The notes below the pieces were generated by a model. The model made no database searches. It was not told the DNA's origin and saw only the letters and a list, made by a program, of their open reading frames with translations. The translations under genes were made by a program, and so were the position numbers. A stretch of 64,000 nt of DNA from positions 356,001 to 420,000 of the forward strand of contig NZ_JAOWKY010000001.1 in NCBI RefSeq assembly GCF_025751435.1, in the 5' to 3' direction. Shown piece after piece: positions 58,412-64,000 of this stretch (the stretch's first letter is position 1; each line of letters begins with the position of its first letter). This stretch comes from Albidovulum marisflavi. Lineage in GTDB: Bacteria; Pseudomonadota; Alphaproteobacteria; Rhodobacterales; Rhodobacteraceae.

Positions 58412-58598
58412 CTGGATCTCCCTCGCGGTTTGCGGGGGTTTGGGGCGACATGGCGCGCCTGTCAAGGACCCGACGCAGGCCGAACAGCGGGACGTCGTGA
58501 AGATCGGGGTGGATCGCAGCGCGATTTCAGCTCGGGGCGTGGACCCGGAACCGGATGACCAAGCAAGCCGCTCGCGCTTGGTGCCAGTCTGCGACCGA

Positions 58599-58841
58599 TC
58601 AGGCCACGCGCCTCGTCTGGCGCAATCCCGGGTTTGCGGCGAAGACCAGCTTCGCCGCGGCAAGCAGGCGGTCGCGCAAGGGCGCGGCGCCGGGTGCCCG
58701 GGCGGGGGCCGAAACCGCGATGTCCACCCACGCGACGGCCGCGCCTGAAACGGGTTCGCTGAGCAGCCGAACCAGCGCGTCGACCCTTCCCGCAGTCGAC
58801 GAGCGACGGGCATGGATGACGCGGGCCGAGAGGATCCGCAT
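58599..58841 (-). CDS. Putative small protein, 80 aa
   Basis: 80 codons beginning MRILSARVIHARRSS and ending NPGLRQTRRVA. Third positions are GC-rich, as in real genes here. It starts where the previous small frame stops (TGATG). I do not recognise the family. Possible functions are unknown. Confidence 0.45.
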   Translation of the reverse strand: MRILSARVIHARRSSTAGRVDALVRLLSEPVSGAAVAWVDIAVSAPARAPGAAPLRDRLLAAAKLVFAANPGLRQTRRVA

Positions 58842-59005
58842 CACGATGCCCGGCGACGGCCGGCGCCGAATACCGCGACCTTGCATCGGCCCACATGCAG
58901 GCGGGATTGCCATGCGATCGCCGCTAGCTGAGGCGACTCCGCCCGAAACCCGCGGCAGCGAAGAGCATTGATGACGGCGACAGCAGATTTCGCAAGGCTG
59001 GACAT
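58841..59005 (-). CDS. Putative small protein, 54 aa
   Basis: 54 codons beginning MSSLAKSAVAVINALRC. GAGGGAAG lies upstream of the ATG. Its TGA overlaps the ATG of the 80-aa frame (TGATG), a common coupling. No signal peptide and no known motif. Confidence 0.4.
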   Translation of the reverse strand: MSSLAKSAVAVINALRCRGFRAESPQLAAIAWQSRLHVGRCKVAVFGAGRRRAS

Positions 59006-59124
59006 TGAAGGCTTCCCTCGTGATGTGAGGCGACATTGGGACGGGAGTCTTACGATCGCGTTCACGGGCCGACGGGAAGCGAAGTTTTTTCGGGGCGTTT
59101 CGGGCTGTTCCCGGGCGGGGCGCA

Positions 59125-59156
59125 CTTGATGGGCGCGGCCTTGCTTCCCAAGTAAT
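59125..59156 (+). promoter_or_regulatory. Weak RpoH-like promoter candidate upstream of clpB
   Basis: CTTG (59125-59128), then 18 nt, then CCCAAGTAAT (59147-59156). It agrees with CYTATnTnnG only in part. clpB is a heat-shock gene in most bacteria, so an RpoH promoter is expected. Confidence 0.3.
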
Positions 59157-59225
59157 GATCAGGCCCAGGAAGGTGTGCCGCAAAGCGGGCGCCGACGGAT
59201 GGGTGCTTTGTAAAGGAGTGTGCCG

Positions 59226-61841
59226 ATGAACATGGAAAAGTTCACGGAACGGTCGCGTGGTTTCCTTCAGGCCGCCCAGACCATCGCGATGCGCGAGGGA
59301 CATCAGCGCGTGATGCCCGAGCATCTGCTGAAGGCTTTCATGGATGATGAGCAGGGGCTTTCCGCCAACTTGATCCGCCGTGCGGGTGGCGCTCCCGAAC
59401 GCGTCGTCGAAGCGGTCGAGGCCGCGGTCGCCAAGCAGCCCAAGGTCTCGGGAGGCTCTGGCGAGGTCTATGTCGACACGTCGCTGGTGCGGGTGCTGGA
59501 CGAGGCCGAAAAGATCGCGAAGAAGGCTGGAGACAGCTTCGTTCCGGTCGAGCGCATCCTGATGGCCCTGGCGATGGTCAACACGCGCGCCAAGGACGCG
59601 CTGGAGGCCGGCGCGGTGTCGGCCCAGGCGCTGAACGCCGCGATCAACGATATCCGCAAGGGCCGCACGGCCGACTCGGCCTCGGCCGAGGAGGGATACG
59701 ACGCGCTCAAGAAATACGCGCGCGACCTGACCGAAATGGCCGAAGAGGGCAAGATCGATCCGATCATCGGTCGCGACGAGGAAATTCGCCGCACCATGCA
59801 GGTGCTAAGCCGCCGGACCAAGAACAACCCAGTGCTGATCGGCGAGCCCGGCGTTGGCAAGACCGCCATCGCCGAGGGCCTTGCCCTGCGGATCGTCAAT
59901 GGCGACGTGCCGGAAAGCCTGCGCAACAAGAAGCTGATGGCTTTGGACATGGGCGCCCTGATCGCCGGTTCGAAGTACCGCGGCGAGTTCGAGGAGCGGC
60001 TGAAGGCGATCCTGAAGGAAATCGAAGCGGCGGCCGGAGAGGTGATCCTTTTCATCGATGAGTTGCACACGCTTGTCGGCGCGGGCAAGACCGAGGGTGC
60101 CATGGATGCGGCGAACCTGATCAAGCCGTCGCTCGCTCGGGGGGAGCTGCATTGCGTCGGCGCAACCACGCTGGATGAATACCGCAAGTATATCGAGAAG
60201 GACGCGGCGCTTGCCCGGCGCTTCCAGCCGGTGATGGTCGAGGAGCCGACGGTCGAGGATACGGTTTCGATCCTGCGCGGCATCAAGGAAAAGTACGAGC
60301 TGCACCACGGCGTTCGGATCAGCGATTCGGCGCTCGTCGCCGCAGCGACGCTGTCGCATCGCTACATCACCGACCGATTCCTGCCCGACAAGGCGATCGA
60401 CCTCGTGGATGAGGCCGCATCGCGCCTTCGCATGGAGGTCGATTCCAAGCCCGAGGAGCTGGACGCGCTGGACCGCGAGATCCTGCAGAAGCAGATCGAG
60501 GCGGAGGCCTTAAAGAAGGAAGACGACTCGGCTTCGAAGGATCGGCTGGAAAAGCTGGAAAAGGAATTGTCCGAGCTTCAGCAGCGGTCTTCGGAAATGA
60601 CGGCAAAGTGGCAGGCCGAACGTGACAAGCTGAACGTCGCCCAGTCGCTCAAGGGTGAGCTGGAGCAGGCGCGCAACGAGCTTGAACACGCGAAGCGCGA
60701 GGGGAACTTTGGCAGAGCGGGCGAGCTGCAGTACGGCCGCATCCCCGAGATCGAACGCAAACTTGCAGAGGCCGAGACCCAGGAAGACGGGCTGATGGTT
60801 GAAGAGGCCGTTCGCCCCGAGCAGATCGCCGAGGTCGTCGAACGCTGGACCGGGATCCCGACTTCGAAGATGCTGGAGGGTGAGCGCGAAAAGCTTCTCA
60901 AGATGGAAGAAGAGCTTGGGAAGCGCGTCGTCGGGCAACACGCGGCCGTGGTCGCGGTGTCGAACGCCGTGCGCCGCGCGCGGGCTGGCCTGAATGATGA
61001 AAACCGTCCGCTTGGCTCTTTCCTGTTCCTCGGGCCCACCGGCGTCGGCAAGACCGAATTGACCAAGGCGCTTGCCGAATACCTGTTCGACGACGAACAC
61101 GCGATGGTCCGCATCGACATGTCCGAGTTCATGGAGAAGCATTCGGTCGCACGTCTGATCGGGGCGCCTCCGGGATATGTCGGCTATGACGAAGGCGGCG
61201 TCCTGACCGAGGCCGTGCGTCGGCGTCCATACCAGGTCGTCCTGTTCGATGAGGTCGAAAAGGCGCATCCGGATGTCTTCAACGTGCTGTTGCAGGTGCT
61301 GGACGACGGCATCCTGACCGATGGCCAGGGCCGCACTGTGGACTTCAAGCAGACTCTCATCGTGATGACGTCGAACCTGGGCAGCCAGGCGCTGAGTCAA
61401 CTGGCGGATGGTGCGGATGGCGCCCAGGCGCGGCGGGACGTTATGGAGGCCGTTCGGGCGCATTTCCGGCCCGAGTTCCTGAACCGTCTGGACGATCAGA
61501 TCATCTTCGACCGGCTGACGCGCCCCGATATGGACGGAATCGTTCAGATCCAGTTGCAGCGGCTTGAAAAGCGTCTGGCGCAGCGCAAGATCGCGCTTGA
61601 TCTTGATCCCGCGGCGCGGACCTGGCTGGCCGACGAGGGCTACGATCCGGTTTTCGGCGCCCGTCCGCTGAAGCGTGTGATCCAGCGCCATCTTCAGGAT
61701 CCGCTGGCCGAGATGATCCTGGCGGGCGATGTCAAGGACGGCGAGACCGTGCACGTAAGCGCCGGCGCCGAAGGGCTGATCGTTGGCGAGCGGGTATCGA
61801 AGTCGTCTCGCCCAAGACCGGAGGACGCGGTCTTGCACTGA
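59226..61841 (+). CDS. clpB: ATP-dependent chaperone ClpB (disaggregase)
   Basis: 871 aa, full length. N-terminal Clp domain, nucleotide-binding domain 1 ([15 protein letters not shown]), the coiled-coil middle region (about 405-530) and domain 2 ([19 protein letters not shown], with [10 protein letters not shown]). With DnaK it solubilises aggregates. ATG 59226 follows AAGGAG at 7 nt. The last residues end in a terminator hairpin. Heat-shock partner genes are at the left of the window. Confidence 0.97.
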   Translation: MNMEKFTERSRGFLQAAQTIAMREGHQRVMPEHLLKAFMDDEQGLSANLIRRAGGAPERVVEAVEAAVAKQPKVSGGSGEVYVDTSLVRVLDEAEKIAKKAGDSFVPVERILMALAMVNTRAKDALEAGAVSAQALNAAINDIRKGRTADSASAEEGYDALKKYARDLTEMAEEGKIDPIIGRDEEIRRTMQVLSRRTKNNPVLIGEPGVGKTAIAEGLALRIVNGDVPESLRNKKLMALDMGALIAGSKYRGEFEERLKAILKEIEAAAGEVILFIDELHTLVGAGKTEGAMDAANLIKPSLARGELHCVGATTLDEYRKYIEKDAALARRFQPVMVEEPTVEDTVSILRGIKEKYELHHGVRISDSALVAAATLSHRYITDRFLPDKAIDLVDEAASRLRMEVDSKPEELDALDREILQKQIEAEALKKEDDSASKDRLEKLEKELSELQQRSSEMTAKWQAERDKLNVAQSLKGELEQARNELEHAKREGNFGRAGELQYGRIPEIERKLAEAETQEDGLMVEEAVRPEQIAEVVERWTGIPTSKMLEGEREKLLKMEEELGKRVVGQHAAVVAVSNAVRRARAGLNDENRPLGSFLFLGPTGVGKTELTKALAEYLFDDEHAMVRIDMSEFMEKHSVARLIGAPPGYVGYDEGGVLTEAVRRRPYQVVLFDEVEKAHPDVFNVLLQVLDDGILTDGQGRTVDFKQTLIVMTSNLGSQALSQLADGADGAQARRDVMEAVRAHFRPEFLNRLDDQIIFDRLTRPDMDGIVQIQLQRLEKRLAQRKIALDLDPAARTWLADEGYDPVFGARPLKRVIQRHLQDPLAEMILAGDVKDGETVHVSAGAEGLIVGERVSKSSRPRPEDAVLH

Positions 61842-61845
61842 TGCG

Positions 61846-61877
61846 AAAGCGCGGGGAGTGATCCCCGCGCTTTTTCC
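61846..61877. terminator. Terminator after clpB
   Basis: AAAGCGCGGGGA and TCCCCGCGCTTT pair around GTGA (61846-61873) and are followed by TTCC. It can serve the convergent gene as well. Confidence 0.85.
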
Positions 61878-61916
61878 TTGATTGGGCTGTCCGAACTGAA
61901 GGTCTCGGACGGAAGA

Positions 61917-62633
61917 TCAGGACGACCGCAGAAGCACCTTGGTCGAATCGATTGCCTGGGCAACCTGCTGATAGTGAACGAGCCTGCGCTCGGAGTTCTC
62001 AGCCGAACGCAGAAGGATCGTTTCGGCCTCTTCAAGGACCGCGATCGCCTCGGCGACGGCTCTTTCCTGCGCTTCGGGACTGACGGCGCGCAGCGGCGGC
62101 AGCGTCGGGGCCAGAGGCCGGCCGCCGATCGGCGGCGTTACGCGGCCAGAGGACGCGCTTGCGTTCTGCTCCACGATCCGGTCCAGCTTGTCTGCCGCGT
62201 CAAGCAGCGCGTCCTTGACGGGCGCATAGTCGCCGCGATTGGGCAATCGGGCTGCCGCCAGAAGCAGCGTTTGCCGGATGCAGTCGATACGGTAGGTGTC
62301 ATTGATCCACTCGTCCGAGCAGGTTTCCTGCGCTGTGGAAATGACGTCGACGATCTGGTCGGTCGTGTTCTCGGTCACCGGCGTTGCGGGATTGGTCTTC
62401 TCGGGCCCGGGCTCCTCGCATCCCCCCTCACCGTCAGAATCGCCGCACTGCGCCCGGAACAGCATCGTGTTGGGTTCGCCCATGATGATTCCGGTGACGC
62501 CGATCCCCAGATCGGCCGGCAGCCCCGTCACAGGCGCGGCTTCCACGGCATTCGCGGACAAAAGCACCGACAGAATCGCGCCGGCGCTGGCCAGCCCCCT
62601 CAAGCCCCTGATGTGCAACTGAAACCCTCTCAT
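61917..62633 (-). CDS. Secreted protein of unknown function paired with the caspase-like gene
   Basis: 238 aa. A signal peptide-like segment (RGLASAGAILSVLLSANAVEA, residues 11-33) is followed by an acidic region (GDSDGEGGCEEPGPE) with two cysteine pairs, then a helical C-terminal half with EAETILLRSAENSERRL. I do not recognise a family. GGAGGG stands about 8 nt before the ATG. It lies 3 nt after the caspase-like gene, so the two are probably co-transcribed. Confidence 0.7.
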   Translation of the reverse strand: MRGFQLHIRGLRGLASAGAILSVLLSANAVEAAPVTGLPADLGIGVTGIIMGEPNTMLFRAQCGDSDGEGGCEEPGPEKTNPATPVTENTTDQIVDVISTAQETCSDEWINDTYRIDCIRQTLLLAAARLPNRGDYAPVKDALLDAADKLDRIVEQNASASSGRVTPPIGGRPLAPTLPPLRAVSPEAQERAVAEAIAVLEEAETILLRSAENSERRLVHYQQVAQAIDSTKVLLRSS

Positions 62634-62636
62634 ATC

Positions 62637-64000
62637 TTAACCCTCCGTATTCAATCCGTAGGCGACCCTGACCGCCTTTTGCGTTCCAGGCCCGAAGTCG
62701 CCGTCGATCGCGCCTGAATAGAACGAATGTTCAGCAAGTTGTGTCTGCAATGCCTTGCGCGTGTCCAGCGAGAACATGGCCGGGCGCTCGGAAAGCTGCT
62801 GAAATACTGCGGCGCTGCCGGACCGCAGCGCCTGATACAGATAGCGTCCGGCATCCGATGGCCCCTTTTGCGGGACAAGGCCGTCGTCGATCAGCGCTGC
62901 GAAGTTGAACATCGCCTGCGGGTGCCTGAGGTCCGCGGCCTGTTCGAAATAGGCCAGCGCCCTGAGCGCGTCCCGTTGCAGGCCGAAGCTGCCCTGATAA
63001 TAAAAGAACCCCATGTCGTTGACCGCGTCCGGAAAACCCTGGTCGGCGGATTTCTGGAAAAGCTCGATCGCGCGGGCGTCGTCCTGGGGGACGCCGATGC
63101 CTTTTTCATAGAGCTTCGCAAGTTCGTACTGCGCCTCGGGCGATCCGGCATCGGCGGCGCGCGTGAACAGCGAGGCCGCCTGCGCGGGGTCGAACCCCGA
63201 TCCACCGGTATCCAGCCGCATGTAGGCCAGCCCCAGCATCGCCCGCGCATCACCGGAATCGGCGAGCGAACGCAATTGGGATTCCTGGTTGGCGCCGAGC
63301 GCTGCCCAGGCCACGCGCCGGTCGTCCGTCGCAAGCTGTTCGCGCAGTTCCGGAGACCCTGCCAGATAGAACGGCTGACCCGACAGAGAGCCGTAGGTGT
63401 TCGGCTCCTGCAGATTGCGCGTCGCCTCAAGAACCTCGTCCCGCACCTGCCGGAACATCAGGCTGATCTCAAGACCAGGTTCGGCCAGCTTTTCCGACAG
63501 GGCCTTGGCAAAGGGGCTGTTGACGCCGTCGCCGTCCAGCGCGACCTGACCGTCGCGGGCCGCGAAGGCAACCAGAGTGCCGCGATCGGGCGAGGGCGGT
63601 GCAAGTCCGCCGCCGCGCGACGATCCCGACACTTCGTCACTTTCGCGCAGGATCGAGTCTCCAAGCGGATTGTCCCGGCAACTGTCAAGGATGACGATCC
63701 GCATCTTGCGGGCACTGTCGACGACATGCAGGACATCCTTCAGCGAAATCGACTGGCGCTGGACGTCCTTGTTCGACCGCACGTTCACATCGACCGGCAG
63801 CAGAAAGTTCTCTCCCGCGACCTCAACGCCGTGACCCGCGAAATAGACAAGCGCCAGGTCGGCGGTTTCCGATCGAAAGGCGAACTTCTCAAGCTCGGCG
63901 CGCAATTCCTCCTGGGGGGTGTCGATAAGTGTGGTGACCTCGAATCCGATTCTGTCCAGCGTCGAGGCCAGAAGCCGCGCATCGTTGACCGTATTCGAAA
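62637..64000 (-). CDS. Caspase-like (peptidase C14) protein with Sel1 repeats and peptidoglycan-binding-like tail (partial)
   Basis: The 5' end lies beyond the window; at least 454 codons are visible. The N-terminal visible part is a caspase (p20) domain with NTVNDARLLASTL, catalytic His in LALVYFAGHGVEV and catalytic Cys in VILDSCRDNPLG. A long Sel1-like repeat region follows (AMLGLAYMRLDTG, AQYELAKLYEKGIGVPQDD, AVNDMGFFYYQG). The last 45 residues (SFYSGAIDGDFGPGTQKAV) resemble a peptidoglycan-binding domain. Such multi-domain caspase-like proteins may act as proteolytic sensors or effectors. The secreted neighbour is downstream. Confidence 0.88.
   Translation of the reverse strand, partial: SNTVNDARLLASTLDRIGFEVTTLIDTPQEELRAELEKFAFRSETADLALVYFAGHGVEVAGENFLLPVDVNVRSNKDVQRQSISLKDVLHVVDSARKMRIVILDSCRDNPLGDSILRESDEVSGSSRGGGLAPPSPDRGTLVAFAARDGQVALDGDGVNSPFAKALSEKLAEPGLEISLMFRQVRDEVLEATRNLQEPNTYGSLSGQPFYLAGSPELREQLATDDRRVAWAALGANQESQLRSLADSGDARAMLGLAYMRLDTGGSGFDPAQAASLFTRAADAGSPEAQYELAKLYEKGIGVPQDDARAIELFQKSADQGFPDAVNDMGFFYYQGSFGLQRDALRALAYFEQAADLRHPQAMFNFAALIDDGLVPQKGPSDAGRYLYQALRSGSAAVFQQLSERPAMFSLDTRKALQTQLAEHSFYSGAIDGDFGPGTQKAVRVAYGLNTEG

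Larger units (their letters stand above)
58412..59225. other. 814-nt region between pyrF and clpB
   Basis: It holds two short, coupled minus-strand frames (below) and the clpB promoter candidate. I saw no other gene, tRNA or repeat. Confidence 0.6.

Overview
The window is a 64 kb piece of a GC-rich chromosome. It most likely comes from an alphaproteobacterium of the Rhodobacterales (roseobacter group). The evidence is the gene content and order (secA beside a parvulin PPIase and argJ; rimP-nusA-ylxR-infB; comF-grxC-nitrilase-marR beside ubiG; hemH with a tiny Ser-rich membrane protein; serC-serA beside serB), the alphaproteobacterial heat-shock promoter ahead of dnaK (CTTG, 18 nt, CTTATATACG), and a cupin of the DMSP-lyase type, which suggests a marine lifestyle. 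I saw no tRNA, rRNA, insertion sequence, prophage or CRISPR array. Coding density is high and most of the window looks like conserved core chromosome.

Layout. 1-5.2 kb: end of an ABC-2 permease, an AlkB-like dioxygenase, the dnaK-dnaJ heat-shock pair and radC. 5.2-12 kb: an exported protein and secA (minus), then a PPIase, argJ and a MutT-type Nudix (plus), and a 45-codon gene. 12-19 kb: the translation/transcription operon rimP-nusA-ylxR-infB on the minus strand, with its own promoter and an intrinsic terminator inside the leader, preceded by tspO and pip. 19-26.3 kb: ubiG, then marR-nitrilase-grxC-comF, a methyltransferase, hemH, two L,D-transpeptidases and a CAP-domain lipoprotein. 26.4-34.8 kb: an RNA methyltransferase coupled to a two-subunit ABC exporter, a LysE exporter, CCA transferase, two Nudix genes and the redox chaperone hslO, which has a candidate heat-shock promoter. 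35-41 kb: a response regulator with a SpoIIE phosphatase output beside an Hpt protein, ilvA, a Gly/Asn-rich exported protein, argG and arfB. 41-46 kb: a queuosine-precursor-type transporter, a phytase-like esterase, mepA, an MFS permease, a thioesterase and YggT. 46-53 kb: recQ, a hybrid histidine kinase, thiolase, a UPF0314 membrane protein and a metallophosphatase. 53-59 kb: the DMSP-lyase-like cupin, serA, serC, serB and pyrF. 59-64 kb: clpB, then a secreted protein of unknown function and a caspase-like protein cut by the window edge.

How the genes work together. Proteostasis genes (dnaK, dnaJ, hslO, clpB, secA, PPIase, arfB) are over-represented, and two of them carry recognisable RpoH-type promoters. 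Envelope maintenance is the second theme (two L,D-transpeptidases, mepA, the CAP lipoprotein, and the caspase/Sel1 protein with a peptidoglycan-binding-like tail). Amino-acid synthesis is the third: argJ and argG; the whole 3-phosphoglycerate-to-serine path serA, serC, serB; and ilvA.

The least explained parts are: (i) the leader attenuator ahead of rimP; (ii) a tiny reading frame with a near-perfect anti-16S Shine-Dalgarno and a terminator ahead of arfB; (iii) the caspase-like/secreted-protein pair at the right edge; (iv) several conserved-looking mini-genes of 18-80 codons. All calls come from reading the sequence and from general family knowledge. No database search was run.
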